A stretch of 59,467 bases of DNA from Comamonadaceae bacterium (GCA_947476465.1 CANJQN010000012.1:1-59467), one strand, 5' to 3'; counted from the first letter of the stretch, positions 1-8,740 are shown. Notes: a model not told the origin generated them from the sequence alone. Program-made: numbers and translations.

Positions 1-103
1 CGGGCGGTTTTCCGAAGGTGCAGAGTTTTCCACGGCGGCGGTCGGCGCTTGCGACGAACCGACCGACGCGGAGGGAAACTCGGGGCGCACCGGGATTTTC
101 ATC

Positions 104-562
104 TTACGCGGCCAGCTTGAGTTGCGGCAGCCCGGCCAAGTACTTCTCGTGCGGCGTAAGCCGGTTCAAGCTCGAATGAGCACGATGCGCGTTGTACCAG
201 CCCAGGTAATCAGCAATGTCGGCGCGGGCCGCGCTGACGCTGTCGTAGGCCTTCAGGTACACCCGCTCGTACTTCACGCTGCGCCACAGGCGCTCCACGA
301 ACACGTTGTCTCTCCAGGCGCCGCGCCCGTCCATCGACAGCTTGCAGCCGGCGGCCAGAACGACGGCGGTGAACTCCTCGGCGGTGAACTGGGTGGATTG
401 AACCGGTCGTCGCAACACCTCAATCATGGCGGTGTTTATGGGGCGATCCGCAGGATGGATGCGGAAGTTGACGGGCCGAGGCAGGTAGTACACCGAGCCG
501 CGGCTGATCTCCAGCAGTTGGGCTTGGCGCGTGATGGACAGATCGTGGTGCCGGTCGATCAT
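104..562 (-). pseudogene. IS3-family transposase OrfB with the catalytic core deleted
   Basis: The frame is open for 152 residues, but it joins the N-terminal HTH_21 region (ISRGSVYYLPRP, about residues 19-30) almost directly to the end of the rve integrase domain. The C-terminal part is well kept, with SMDGRGAWRDNVFVERLW, the last catalytic Glu, and the YNAHRAHSSLNRLTP signature. Normal OrfB proteins are about 270-300 residues, so roughly 130 or more residues are missing, including the first two Asp residues of the DDE triad. The deletion kept the frame open, so an automatic annotation may call it a normal short transposase. Confidence 0.75.
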
Positions 563-873
563 CGCTTTACGCTCAGCAATCCCGCCTTGGTGAGCGCGCC
601 TTCCAAAAAATCATTGTCCAGTGCCAACTGGCCGATCTTGGCGTGCCGTGGGGCCAGGTCCACCGGCTCCGCCGCATGGGCGCCGCCACCGAATGCTTCG
701 GCCGCGTGCTCAAGCAGCTGCCGCTTCCATTGGACGATCTGCGTGGGGTGCAACTCGAAATGCTTGGCCAAATCGGACAGCGTTCTGTCTTCGGGCAATG
801 CGGCCACGGCCACTTGGGCCTGGAATGCCGGTGTGTGCGTGCGGCGGGTGCGCCGCGCTGATTTCTTCACCAT
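559..873 (-). CDS. IS3-family transposase OrfA (helix-turn-helix subunit)
   Basis: This 104-residue protein has the OrfA pattern: a basic N-terminus followed by a helix-turn-helix of the HTH_Tnp_1 type around residues 14-60 (motif LSDLAKHFELHPTQIVQWKR) and a C-terminal stretch that in complete elements forms the leucine-zipper part. It would bind the terminal inverted repeats of the element. The reading frame looks intact, and its TGA overlaps the ATG of the downstream orfB remnant by four bases. Family membership is clear from the motif; the exact IS name cannot be given from sequence alone. Confidence 0.75.
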   Translation of the reverse strand: MVKKSARRTRRTHTPAFQAQVAVAALPEDRTLSDLAKHFELHPTQIVQWKRQLLEHAAEAFGGGAHAAEPVDLAPRHAKIGQLALDNDFLEGALTKAGLLSVKR

Positions 874-1005
874 CAGAAACTCCTTCTCGCCAGACCTGCG
901 TCGGCCGGCTTTATGCCCGGAGTTTCCACTTATAGCGCCGTTCAGATTTGCGGCGCCACTTCTGTGACCTTGATGGCGATCACGCGGCAGGCGTAGATGC
1001 TTTCG

Positions 1006-1782
1006 CTAAAGCGCCACCGTCACCGGCGCATGATCACTCGGCTGCTTCCACTTGCGCGGCGTGCGGTCGATGCCGCAGGCCTTCACCGCCGGCCGCAGCG
1101 CATCGCTGACCAGAATGTGGTCGATGCGCAGCCCCCGGTTCTTCTGGTAGCCGAGCATGCGGTAGTCCCACCATGAATAGCTTTTCTCCGGCTGCTCGAA
1201 CAGGCGAAAGCTGTCCACCAGGCCCAAGTCCAGCAGGGCCTTGAAGTGGTCTCTCTCGGCCGTGGTGTGGTGAATGGTTTCGCGCAATCCCACCGGGTCG
1301 TACGAGTCCCGGTCTTCCGGCGCCACGTTGAAGTCCCCTAGCAACACCAGGCGCGGGTGGCGCTGCATCTCGTCGGCCATGTAGCGCTGCAGCCCGGCCA
1401 GCCAGTTCATCTTGTAGGCGAACTTGTCGGTGCCGGGCGCCTGCCCGTTGACGAAGTAGCCATTGACGATACGCAGCTCGCCATCAGGGTGGTCGAGCGT
1501 GGCGGCGATCACGCGTGAGTGCTCGTCGTCGAAACCCACGATGTTGCGCACCACCTCGCGCAGGGGTGCGCGGCTGAGGATGGCGACACCGTTGTAGGTT
1601 TTCTGGCCGAACACGGCGCAGTGTTCATAGCCGGCCGCCTGCAGCGCCATCAGCGGAAACTTGTCGTCGGTGAGCTTGAGCTCCTGCAGGCACAGCACAT
1701 CGACCGGGTTGGCGGCCAGCCAGTCCAGCACGTGCTGCAGGCGGGCGGTGAGGGAGTTGACGTTCCAGGTGGTGATTTTCAT
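1006..1782 (-). CDS. xthA: Exodeoxyribonuclease III (AP endonuclease)
   Basis: Exonuclease III of the EEP fold removes nucleotides 3' to 5' from duplex DNA and cuts at abasic sites in base-excision repair. At 258 residues it has the normal length. Visible active-site elements are WNVNS at 6-10, the metal-binding Glu34 in LQELK, GDFN at 149-152 (Asp150, Asn152), the substrate-binding SWWDYR near 203, RIDHIL with Asp221, and the terminal SDHAPV with Asp250 and His251. The gene stands alone on the minus strand between the IS remnant and the divergent ATPase. The ATG at 1782 gives the family N-terminus MKITTWNVNS, so the start is secure. Confidence 0.95.
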   Translation of the reverse strand: MKITTWNVNSLTARLQHVLDWLAANPVDVLCLQELKLTDDKFPLMALQAAGYEHCAVFGQKTYNGVAILSRAPLREVVRNIVGFDDEHSRVIAATLDHPDGELRIVNGYFVNGQAPGTDKFAYKMNWLAGLQRYMADEMQRHPRLVLLGDFNVAPEDRDSYDPVGLRETIHHTTAERDHFKALLDLGLVDSFRLFEQPEKSYSWWDYRMLGYQKNRGLRIDHILVSDALRPAVKACGIDRTPRKWKQPSDHAPVTVAL

Positions 1783-1923
1783 GGCTTTCCAGCAGGCTCT
1801 GGAGGTTAATCGATCGTCCTGAAAGTCCGGACGGGTGACCTTGCCGTCCGCCCATGGGTCGGCTTTTATGCTATTTTATTGCTTTCAGATAATTATCCAT
1901 ATCAAATAAAAGTTGATAATTCT

Positions 1924-3087
1924 ATGGTCAGCATCTACCGCCGCCCCGAGCTTGCCGCCCAGATGGTCAGGCCGCTTCTCAACCCTGGCGTTCTCGACGA
2001 AGGCCTGCGCTCCGGCCTGTTCCTGTCCGGCCTGCGCCGCACGGGCAAGACCACATTCCTCCTGAATGACCTCATCCCGGCATTGGAGGAGGCTGGGGCT
2101 CTGGTGGTCTACGTGGACTTGTGGAGCGACACCCAGACGAACCCGGCCGTGTTGGTGCTTGTGGCCGTTCGCAAGACACTCGTCGAACTTCAGACGCCGG
2201 CATCGAGCATCCTGGGCAAGCTCAAGCGCGTCGGCGGCGCCGACCTGGGCGCGTTTGGCTTCAAGTTCGGGTTCAAGCTGGAAAGCGTCGGGACCGAAGG
2301 CGGGCCGACGCTCGCGCAGGCCCTCACTGAAGTTGTCGACCAAGCCAAGACGAACGTCGTGCTCATCGTCGACGAGGTGCAACATGCCATCACGGCGGAC
2401 GACGGCAACCAGATGCTTCTGGCACTCAAGTCGGCGCGCGATGCGATCAACCCGCGCCCGGGGACGCCGGGGCACTTCATCTTCATCGGAACCGGTTCAC
2501 ACCGCGCACTGGTCAGCGAGCTGACGGCACGCAGGAATCAGGCGTTCGCAGGTGCCACCTCGGTGCCGTACCCGGTGCTCGGCGGAGACTATGTCGGGCA
2601 TCTGCTGAAAAGACTTGCGTTGGAAGGCGCAGTGGCGCTGCCGTCTCTTGAGGTTGCGACACAGGCGTTCGCAACCCTGGGCAGCCGGCCAGAAGAAATG
2701 CTCAAGGCACTTCGGCAATTGGGCCGCCACCTGCCGCCGGGCGCCAACCCCGATGAGCACCTGCCTGTGATCGCAGCGACGCTGCGGTCAACCGCGGCCG
2801 ATGTCGAGTTGATGAAAGTGGAGCAGCTTGGCGGCCTCGCGACGGCCATCTTCGAGCGCATCGCTTCGACAGATGGTGATGCGCGTGGGCTTTTCTCCGG
2901 GGAAGCCGCTGCCGACTACACGAAGGCGCTCGGCAGGGAGGTGCGTGTCGAGGAGATTCAGAGGGCCACGAACGATTTGCTCGCGGCCAACCTCATCATG
3001 CGCAGGGGACACGGCATGTATGGGGTGACCGATCCTTTCGTGCAGGAGATTTGGCGGGAGAAGAAGGCATTGGAGGACAAGGACTGA
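1924..3087 (+). CDS. AAA-type ATP-binding protein of unknown role
   Basis: A stand-alone P-loop ATPase of about 387 residues. It shows Walker A GLRRTGKTT, Walker B VVLIVDEVQ and a sensor-like FIGTGSHRALV, followed by a C-terminal helical region that resembles the winged-helix lid of STAND or ORC-type ATPases. Such proteins recur in bacteria next to mobile DNA, but their substrate is unknown and I assign none. A TTG at 1879 would add 15 residues encoded by AT-rich DNA. The ATG at 1924 is preferred because the product then begins MVSIYRRPELAAQMV, which looks like the usual family start. No Shine-Dalgarno sequence is evident for either. The AT-rich leader and the neighbouring IS remnant hint at horizontal acquisition. 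Confidence 0.75.
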   Translation: MVSIYRRPELAAQMVRPLLNPGVLDEGLRSGLFLSGLRRTGKTTFLLNDLIPALEEAGALVVYVDLWSDTQTNPAVLVLVAVRKTLVELQTPASSILGKLKRVGGADLGAFGFKFGFKLESVGTEGGPTLAQALTEVVDQAKTNVVLIVDEVQHAITADDGNQMLLALKSARDAINPRPGTPGHFIFIGTGSHRALVSELTARRNQAFAGATSVPYPVLGGDYVGHLLKRLALEGAVALPSLEVATQAFATLGSRPEEMLKALRQLGRHLPPGANPDEHLPVIAATLRSTAADVELMKVEQLGGLATAIFERIASTDGDARGLFSGEAAADYTKALGREVRVEEIQRATNDLLAANLIMRRGHGMYGVTDPFVQEIWREKKALEDKD

Positions 3088-3149
3088 TGGTCCACCCGTG
3101 GCGGCAGGCGGCACGACGTCTCATCGTCGTCAGCCGCGGATGACTTGGG

Positions 3150-4385
3150 TTAGCGCGTCGGATCCCGCTCCGGCCCCGCCACAACCCCCGCGTCATGCAG
3201 CCGCCCGATCGCGCCGCTGTCCAGGCCGAGCACTTCGTGCAACACCTCGTCGGTGTGCGTGCCCAGCAAGGCGGCTGCGGATGTCGGCTCGCGGGTTTCC
3301 CCCTCGATACGCGCGACTGCCCCGGCGGCGATGTGGGCGCCGATGCCGGGTGTGACGATGGTCTCGAACACCGGGTTGTGCGTGGGGTCCACCCGCGCGT
3401 CGCGCGCGAGCAGCTCGCGCACGGTGCCGTAGCGGCCCCAGCAGACCCGGTGCTCGCTCAGGGCGCTCTCGGCTTGCGCGTAGCCGCGTGCGGCGAACCA
3501 GGGTTCGACCAGCGCCGCGATCGCATCGCGTGCTTCATAGCGCTGCGCCTCGTCGCGGAAGTCGGTGCCGCTGCGCGCCTCAAGCTCGGCGATGGCTGTG
3601 CCGATGCCGCAGGCCTTGACCAGCGCCTGCCATTGCCCCAGGGAAATCGCCGCCACCATGATGCGTTGGCCGTCGGCGCAGAGGAAGTCGCGGCCGAAGG
3701 CGCCGTAGATGTGGTTGCCAATCGCTGGCCGGTCCCTCTCCAGCAACTGCGCTTCGGCCAGCAGGCCCAGGTGGGACAAGGTCGTGAAGGCCGTATCCGA
3801 CAAGGCGATCTGGAGCAAGGCGCCTTCGCCGCTGACGCGCCGGCGCATGACGGCGGCCAGGGTCGCGAAAGCGGCCTGGTAGGCGCAGGCCAGATCCCAT
3901 GCCGGCAGGGCGTGGTTCACGGGTTGCCCCTGCGCGCCGGTGCCGGTCATGGCGGGGTAGCCCGCGGCGCAGTTGACGGTGTAGTCCAGCGCCGTGCTGC
4001 CGTCGGCATTGCCCTGGATCACGCAGCTGATCACGTCGGGCCGGCGCGCGGCCAGCAGGGCGTGGTCGAGCCAGGGGGTGGCGATGTTGGTGAGCAGCAC
4101 GCCGCCGTCGTCGCCCGGCGCGGTGACCATGGCCTGGACGAGCTCGCGGCCTTGCGGGTGGCGCAGGTCAATCGCGATCGAGCGCTTGGCCTTGTTCAGT
4201 CCGGTCCAATAGAGGCTGCGGCGGTTGTCCATGCGTGGCAAGCGGGCGTAGTCCAGCCCGCCGCCGATCATGTCGACGCGGATCACGTCGGCGCCGTATT
4301 GGGCCAGGGTCAGCCCCGCCAGTGGCGCGGCGACGAAGGCGGAGCTTTCGATGACGCGCAGGCCGTTTAACAGTGTGTAGGTCAT
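3150..4385 (-). CDS. CaiB/BaiF family III CoA-transferase
   Basis: A family III CoA-transferase of 411 residues, which moves CoA between carboxylic acids through an enzyme-bound anhydride. The N-terminal segment LNGLRVIESSAFVAAPLAG and the following AQYGADVIRVD block are the family hallmark. PAWDLACAYQAAFATLAAV around residue 170 is the area that holds the catalytic Asp in formyl-CoA transferase. The start is the ATG at 4385, which overlaps the stop of the upstream acyl-CoA dehydrogenase as ATGA. The frame stays open further upstream, but that part is only the out-of-frame shadow of the dehydrogenase. The pair suggests activation and then dehydrogenation of one organic acid; the substrate is unknown. 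Confidence 0.88.
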   Translation of the reverse strand: MTYTLLNGLRVIESSAFVAAPLAGLTLAQYGADVIRVDMIGGGLDYARLPRMDNRRSLYWTGLNKAKRSIAIDLRHPQGRELVQAMVTAPGDDGGVLLTNIATPWLDHALLAARRPDVISCVIQGNADGSTALDYTVNCAAGYPAMTGTGAQGQPVNHALPAWDLACAYQAAFATLAAVMRRRVSGEGALLQIALSDTAFTTLSHLGLLAEAQLLERDRPAIGNHIYGAFGRDFLCADGQRIMVAAISLGQWQALVKACGIGTAIAELEARSGTDFRDEAQRYEARDAIAALVEPWFAARGYAQAESALSEHRVCWGRYGTVRELLARDARVDPTHNPVFETIVTPGIGAHIAAGAVARIEGETREPTSAAALLGTHTDEVLHEVLGLDSGAIGRLHDAGVVAGPERDPTR

Positions 4386-6052
4386 GCGGTCACCGCCTTG
4401 CGTGCGTTCAGAGCGCCATCGAGCAGCGAGCGGGCGATCACCTTCAGGGCCAGCGTCTCCTCCGCGCCCTCGAAGATGGACAAAACGCGCGCATCCACAA
4501 AGTGCCGGCTGACCGGGGTCTCTTGCGCATAGCCCATGGCGCCGTGGATCTGCAAGGCTTCGCGCGTGACGAGTTCGGCATTGCGGCAGGCCAGCAGTTT
4601 GGCGACGCTGGCCTCCATGGAATGAGTTTTGCGCTGGGGTGTGGCCGCGACGGCTTCGCCCAGGGCGCGGCAGGCCAGCCAGCTGGCGGCTATCCGGGCC
4701 ATCTTGATTTGCGTGAGCGCAAGGGCCGCCAGGGGCTGGCCGAACACCTTGCGATTTTGCGCCTGCGCGACGGCCGCCTTGATCGCCGCGCGCATCACGC
4801 CGCAGGCCCGCCCGGTGGTCTGCAGGCGCCCGCCGGTCATGCCCGCCATCGTGAAGTAAAACCCCTTGCCCTGGCCGGCCTCGCCGCCGATCAGGTTGGC
4901 CGCGGGCACGAAGAAGTCGTCGAAGGACAGGTCGTACGAATGCATGCCGCGGTAGCCGATGGTCGGGATGGCGCGGCCCGTAAGGCTGCCGCCGCCGGGT
5001 GACGCGCAGTGGAAGGCGTGTTCCTCGGACGAGGGTTTTTCGACCAGGAACACCGACAGGCCCTTGTGGCCCAGGCGCAGGTCGGGGTGGGTGCGGGCCA
5101 CCACCATCAAGAGATGGGCCTTGCCGGCGAAAGTGCACCAGGTCTTGGCGCCGTTCAGGCGCCAGCCGCCCTCGGCCGGCGTGGCCGCCAGCCGCAGGCT
5201 GGCCACGTCGGAGCCGTAGTCGGGTTCGGTGATGGAGATGGCGCACAGCAGCTCGCCCGAGGCGATGCGCGGCAGCCAGTGCGCCTGCTGCTGCGGCGTG
5301 CCGCCGGCCAGCAGCGCGCGGGCCAGGATCTCGGGCCGTGTGATCAGGCTGCCGGCGGCGGCCAGCGAGGCGTCGGACAGCACTTCGGTGACGGCGATCA
5401 TCAAGGCGTTGTCGCGCGCGCCGCCGGTGGCGCTGCCGCCGTACGCTTCAGGGATGGACAGGCCGAAGGCGCCCATCTCGCGCATGGGTTGCAGCAGTGA
5501 TTCGGGCACGGTCAGGTCGTGCTCGTGGATCTTTTGCGCCAGGGGTGCGACCACGTTGACGGCAAAGCGCTCGAAGGCATCGCGGGCCATGGCGATGTCC
5601 TGGTCGGCACACGGAAAGCTCAAGACCTCGGGCGAGTCGAACACCGCGCGCCCGACGCTGGCGAGGGCCTGCGAGCTTGCCGCGTCGCGGGCTAGGGCGT
5701 GGAGGTCGGGCGAGGCGGCCAGTGCGTGCAGCGCGGTGTCGTCCAGACCCAGATCGAGGCAGACCGACCGCAGCCGGGTAATCACGCGGGGAACGGCCTC
5801 GGCCACGAAGGCGAGGGCCAGCCGCTGCTGCAGGTGCGACAGCCCCGGCGTCGCCATGACGGCAGCGGCCGCATCCAGATCGGCCTTGGCCCAGGCCAGC
5901 TCGAACTGGGCGCCTTGCTCGCGGTCGAGTGCGGCCGGGTCGAGCGCGTCGCCGTCGCAGCAGGCCTGGGCCAGGGTGTCGCAGGCGCGGTCGAAGTGGG
6001 CACCGAGCGCGGCGAGAAGGGGAAGGGGCGGGGCGGGATTCGCGGCGGTCAT
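4382..6052 (-). CDS. Acyl-CoA dehydrogenase with an N-terminal extension
   Basis: A flavin-dependent acyl-CoA dehydrogenase (556 residues). The typical enzyme is about 380 residues; here a helical extension of about 145 residues precedes the ACAD domain. Recognisable blocks are the FAD and substrate region CAISITEPDYGSDVASL, GYRGMHSYDLSFDDFFVP in the middle domain, and QIHGAMGYAQETPVSR near the C-terminus. SIFEGAEE places the probable catalytic Glu at residue 528. Electrons would pass to electron-transfer flavoprotein, encoded at 25-27 kb in this window. It lies 27 bp after the YoaK-like gene and overlaps the CoA-transferase gene by four bases. The substrate is not predictable from sequence. 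Confidence 0.88.
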   Translation of the reverse strand: MTAANPAPPLPLLAALGAHFDRACDTLAQACCDGDALDPAALDREQGAQFELAWAKADLDAAAAVMATPGLSHLQQRLALAFVAEAVPRVITRLRSVCLDLGLDDTALHALAASPDLHALARDAASSQALASVGRAVFDSPEVLSFPCADQDIAMARDAFERFAVNVVAPLAQKIHEHDLTVPESLLQPMREMGAFGLSIPEAYGGSATGGARDNALMIAVTEVLSDASLAAAGSLITRPEILARALLAGGTPQQQAHWLPRIASGELLCAISITEPDYGSDVASLRLAATPAEGGWRLNGAKTWCTFAGKAHLLMVVARTHPDLRLGHKGLSVFLVEKPSSEEHAFHCASPGGGSLTGRAIPTIGYRGMHSYDLSFDDFFVPAANLIGGEAGQGKGFYFTMAGMTGGRLQTTGRACGVMRAAIKAAVAQAQNRKVFGQPLAALALTQIKMARIAASWLACRALGEAVAATPQRKTHSMEASVAKLLACRNAELVTREALQIHGAMGYAQETPVSRHFVDARVLSIFEGAEETLALKVIARSLLDGALNARKAVTA

Positions 6053-6079
6053 GGGAGGTGATTGAAAACTACCGGAAGT

Positions 6080-6835
6080 TTATGCTCGGCCTTGCCGATT
6101 GCGCTGCTGCCAATCGTCCAGCGCCGGCACCACCGCCACCGCCGCGAGCAGCAGCGCCAGCGGAATGGTCGATGCGTAGCCGATATATTTGAAGCCGACG
6201 GCGCCGAGGATGCCGCCGCCGAGGAAGCACCCAAGCAGACCGCTCAGCACGGCTACGCGCTCGCGGTCGGCGCGCACGTGCAGGGCAGGGTCGCGTTTGA
6301 CATTCCAGTAGAACAGCTTACCCAGCTCGATGCCCAGGTCGGTCACGATGCCGGTCATGTGGGTGGTGCGAATCTCCTTGTTCGACAGCTTGGTCACCAC
6401 CGCGTTCTGCAGGCCCATGATGAAGCACAGCAGCAACACCGTCAGCGGCACCAGCAGGCCTTCAATGAGGGCCAGGCGCGCGCCCAGCAGGCCAAAGCAC
6501 AGGATCAGCGCCGCCTCCACCATCAGCGGCAGCGCGAATTCGCTGGACAGCTGCTGACGGCGCGCGATGTTCACGAGCACCGCGCAGCACATCGCACCAA
6601 GCAGGAAGGCCAGCACGCCCACCGCGGCGGTCGTGATGAGGTCGCCCTGGCCCAGCACCGTGTTGTCGGCCAGGGACGAGACCATGCCGGTCACGTGCGA
6701 GGTGTATTGCTTGACGGCCAGGAACCCGCCCGCGTTGATGGCGCCGGCCACGAAGGACAGCACCAGCCCGAGATGGCGGTTGGCGGACAGCGAGCGATTT
6801 CGCCCGATCAGAAAGCGTGCGTAATTCGCCGGCAT
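6080..6835 (-). CDS. YoaK/DUF1275 family membrane protein
   Basis: A 251-residue inner-membrane protein of the YoaK (DUF1275) family, with about six hydrophobic segments. The family signature includes SFVAGAINAGGFLAV, the TSHVTGMVSSLAD block and the conserved GLQNAVVTKLSN followed by RTTHMTG. The function is not established; membership is clear from these motifs. The ATG at 6835 lies one base beyond the folA stop, so it should be co-transcribed with thyA and folA. Confidence 0.85.
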   Translation of the reverse strand: MPANYARFLIGRNRSLSANRHLGLVLSFVAGAINAGGFLAVKQYTSHVTGMVSSLADNTVLGQGDLITTAAVGVLAFLLGAMCCAVLVNIARRQQLSSEFALPLMVEAALILCFGLLGARLALIEGLLVPLTVLLLCFIMGLQNAVVTKLSNKEIRTTHMTGIVTDLGIELGKLFYWNVKRDPALHVRADRERVAVLSGLLGCFLGGGILGAVGFKYIGYASTIPLALLLAAVAVVPALDDWQQRNRQGRA

Positions 6836-6836
6836 C

Positions 6837-7337
6837 TCATGCCCTGCCCGGGTTGTGCCGCAAGCTCACGAAGGCAAAGGCCAGGCCGTCTGGCCCGGTG
6901 TGCGGCTCGCGCCGGACTTCGCGCCAGTGTGCACCGAGGGTGGGGGCGTAAGCGTCGCCCTCATAGTCGCGGTTGATCTCGGTCACCTCGGCCACCTGCG
7001 CGAAGGGCAGGGCCAGGGCGTAAAGCTCGGCGCCGCCGATCACCCAGGCGCGCGGCGCGCCCTGGCACGCGTCAATCGCCTGTGGCAGCGAGCCGGCACG
7101 CTCGGCGCCCGCAGCTTGCCAATCAGCCTGGCGCGTGACCACGATGTTGCGGCGCCCCGGCAGCGGGCGAAAGCGCGGCGGCAGAGAGTCCCAGGTCTTG
7201 CGGCCCATGATGACCGGGCAGCCCAGCGTGGTGGCCTTGAAGTGCGCCAGATCCTGCGGCAGATGCCATGGCAGGGCGCCGCCTTGGCCGATGACGCCGT
7301 TGCGCGCGCGGGCGTAGATGAGGCCGAGTTCCGTCAC
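6837..7337 (-). CDS. folA: Dihydrofolate reductase
   Basis: This enzyme reduces 7,8-dihydrofolate to tetrahydrofolate with NADPH, restoring the cofactor that thymidylate synthase consumes. The 166-residue product is of normal length. Asp29 in [13 protein letters not shown] matches the catalytic Asp27 of the E. coli enzyme. The NADPH-binding segment [10 protein letters not shown] and the [13 protein letters not shown] motif are intact. The start is a GTG at 7337 overlapping the thyA stop as GTGA, which implies translational coupling. The open frame further upstream is a shadow of thyA and is not part of the gene. Confidence 0.95.
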   Translation of the reverse strand: MTELGLIYARARNGVIGQGGALPWHLPQDLAHFKATTLGCPVIMGRKTWDSLPPRFRPLPGRRNIVVTRQADWQAAGAERAGSLPQAIDACQGAPRAWVIGGAELYALALPFAQVAEVTEINRDYEGDAYAPTLGAHWREVRREPHTGPDGLAFAFVSLRHNPGRA

Positions 7338-8149
7338 ACCGCCACCGGCGCCTTGATCGCGCCGTGGCACTGGTAGCCCAGCACCTCGAAGTCCTCGTAC
7401 TGGTAGTCGAAGATCGACGCCGGCTTGCGCTTGATGTTCAGGGTGGGGTAGGCGAACGGTGCGCGCGAGAGCTGCAGTTCCACCTGTTCGTGGTGGTTGC
7501 TGTAGATGTGGCAGTCGCCGCCGGTCCAGATGAAGTCGCCCACGGCCAGGTCGCACTGCTGCGCCATCATGTGCGTGAGCAGCGCGTAGCTGGCGATGTT
7601 GAACGGCACGCCCAGGAAGATGTCGGCGCTGCGCTGGTACAGCTGGCACGACAGCTTGCCGTCGGCCACATAAAACTGAAAGAAGGCATGGCAGGGCGCC
7701 AGCGCCATCTTGGGGATGTCGGCCACGTTCCAGGCACTGACGATGATGCGGCGCGAGTCGGGGTTGGTCTTGATCGTCTTGACCGCCTCGGCGATCTGGT
7801 CGATGTGGCCGCCCTCGGGCGTGGGCCAGCTGCGCCACTGCACGCCATACACCGGGCCGAGGTCGCCATCGTCCCGGGCCCACTCGTCCCAGATGGTGAC
7901 GCCGCGCTCGCGCAGGCGGTTGTTGTCGCCCGAGCCCTCCAGAAACCACAGCAGCTCGTGAATGATGGACTTGAGGTGCACCTTCTTGGTGGTCACCAGG
8001 GGGAAGCCTTCGTTCAGGTCGAAGCGCATCTGGTGGCCGAAGACGCTGCGCGTGCCGGTGCCGGTGCGGTCGGTCTTGGCCGTGCCATGCGTGTAGACAT
8101 GGCGCATGAAGTCTTCGTACTGGGAGCGGATGGGGCGAGGGGCGTTCAC
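7334..8149 (-). CDS. thyA: Thymidylate synthase
   Basis: Methylates dUMP to dTMP using methylene-tetrahydrofolate, feeding DNA synthesis. The 271-residue product follows E. coli ThyA closely. The phosphate-binding [12 protein letters not shown] lies near residue 28, the catalytic Cys at about 153 in [12 protein letters not shown], and the [14 protein letters not shown] and HIYSNHHEQ motifs are intact, as is the end GAIKAPVAV. The GTG at 8149 is chosen because it gives the short N-terminus usual in Burkholderiales and lies one base after the ccdB stop. An ATG at 8182 would add 11 residues inside ccdB. Confidence 0.95.
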   Translation of the reverse strand: MNAPRPIRSQYEDFMRHVYTHGTAKTDRTGTGTRSVFGHQMRFDLNEGFPLVTTKKVHLKSIIHELLWFLEGSGDNNRLRERGVTIWDEWARDDGDLGPVYGVQWRSWPTPEGGHIDQIAEAVKTIKTNPDSRRIIVSAWNVADIPKMALAPCHAFFQFYVADGKLSCQLYQRSADIFLGVPFNIASYALLTHMMAQQCDLAVGDFIWTGGDCHIYSNHHEQVELQLSRAPFAYPTLNIKRKPASIFDYQYEDFEVLGYQCHGAIKAPVAV

Positions 8150-8150
8150 G

Positions 8151-8471
8151 TCAGTAGCTTCCGAAGAGGGCGTCCAGCGCATTCATGATGTCGATCTGCT
8201 GCGACGCAAGGTTCTTCACCGGCCGGCGAAGATCGGTGGCTGGAATGGCGCCGACAGAGGCGGTGTCCATCACCACGGTGTTCTGATCGATGGTCAACTC
8301 GGGGTTGAGATCCCGTATCCGCATGCGGAAGGCGCTGGCGCTCCACAGCGGAATGACGACACGAGTGTCCATGGCCCGAAGAAAGTCGTTTTGAACATCA
8401 AGAAGGTAAGGCACCAGCTTGCGCTCGCCGGCATCCGGATTGGTGTACACGTCGAACCGGGCCACGCTCAC
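8151..8471 (-). CDS. ccdB: CcdB-family toxin
   Basis: A 106-residue protein of the CcdB family, the gyrase-poisoning toxins of type II toxin-antitoxin systems. Family features are RFDVYTNPD at the start, [11 protein letters not shown], the [13 protein letters not shown] strand, the [14 protein letters not shown] segment and [10 protein letters not shown] at the end. The last residues here are FGSY, whereas F-plasmid CcdB ends in Trp-Gly-Ile, residues known to be needed for killing. The gene begins inside the ccdA stop (ATGA overlap), the normal antitoxin-first arrangement. It may be a full toxin with a different C-terminus or a weakened one. Confidence 0.85.
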   Translation of the reverse strand: MSVARFDVYTNPDAGERKLVPYLLDVQNDFLRAMDTRVVIPLWSASAFRMRIRDLNPELTIDQNTVVMDTASVGAIPATDLRRPVKNLASQQIDIMNALDALFGSY

Positions 8472-8740
8472 CCCTTCTTGCGTCCATCACCCAGGCTGCG
8501 CGCAAAGCTGCGGTACTTGGCCAGGGGCAGTCCGTACTTGGCGATTCGCTCGTTGTATTCGGCAATCGCTTCCTGGTTCTCTTCTTGCCACTTTTCCCAG
8601 TAGCGGCGCCGCACTTCTTCGGCCAGCAGCACATCCACGGTTTGCGATACGTTCATTCCGAGGTCGCGCGCGACTTCAAGTACTTTGCTGTTGAGCGAGA
8701 GGTTCGTTGGTTTCTTGGGTGCGCCATCAAATCGCAACAT
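8468..8740 (-). CDS. ccdA: CcdA-family antitoxin
   Basis: The 90-residue CcdA-type antitoxin would neutralise the adjacent CcdB and repress the operon. The N-terminal part KPTNLSLNSKVLEVARDLGMNVSQ fits the ribbon-helix-helix DNA-binding fold; the C-terminal RIAKYGLPLAKYRSF matches the toxin-binding tail of CcdA proteins. A strong GGAGG ribosome-binding site precedes the ATG at 8740. The stop overlaps the ccdB start. The pair sits 27 bp after the FAD oxidase gene and directly before thyA, within a co-directional run. Confidence 0.88.
   Translation of the reverse strand: MLRFDGAPKKPTNLSLNSKVLEVARDLGMNVSQTVDVLLAEEVRRRYWEKWQEENQEAIAEYNERIAKYGLPLAKYRSFARSLGDGRKKG

Larger units (their letters stand above)
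74..927 (-). mobile_element. IS3-family insertion sequence remnant, internally deleted
   Basis: A remnant of about 0.85 kb, against roughly 1.2-1.3 kb for a complete IS3-type element. It is bounded by imperfect terminal inverted repeats: GGAAACTCGGGGC at 74-86 and its reverse-complement partner at 915-927, 12 of 13 bases matching. Inside are a full orfA and an orfB that has lost its middle. The two frames overlap by ATGA, so orfB was probably expressed by translational coupling rather than by the -1 frameshift typical of many IS3 elements. I could not identify target-site duplications. The element should be unable to move on its own because two of the three catalytic acidic residues are gone. 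Confidence 0.75.

Noticed and set aside
1..73. Possible partial gene at the left edge
   Set aside because: The segment before the IS end is too short and shows no recognisable coding motif on either strand.
122..967. 281-codon open frame on the plus strand across the IS remnant
   Set aside because: It is the antisense shadow of orfA and orfB, with no family motif and Arg/Ala-rich composition; the minus-strand frames carry clear transposase motifs.
3150..5246. A 698-codon frame suggesting a CoA-transferase with an extra N-terminal domain
   Set aside because: The CoA-transferase begins at the ATG at 4385, which overlaps the dehydrogenase stop; the extra part is a shadow of the dehydrogenase gene.
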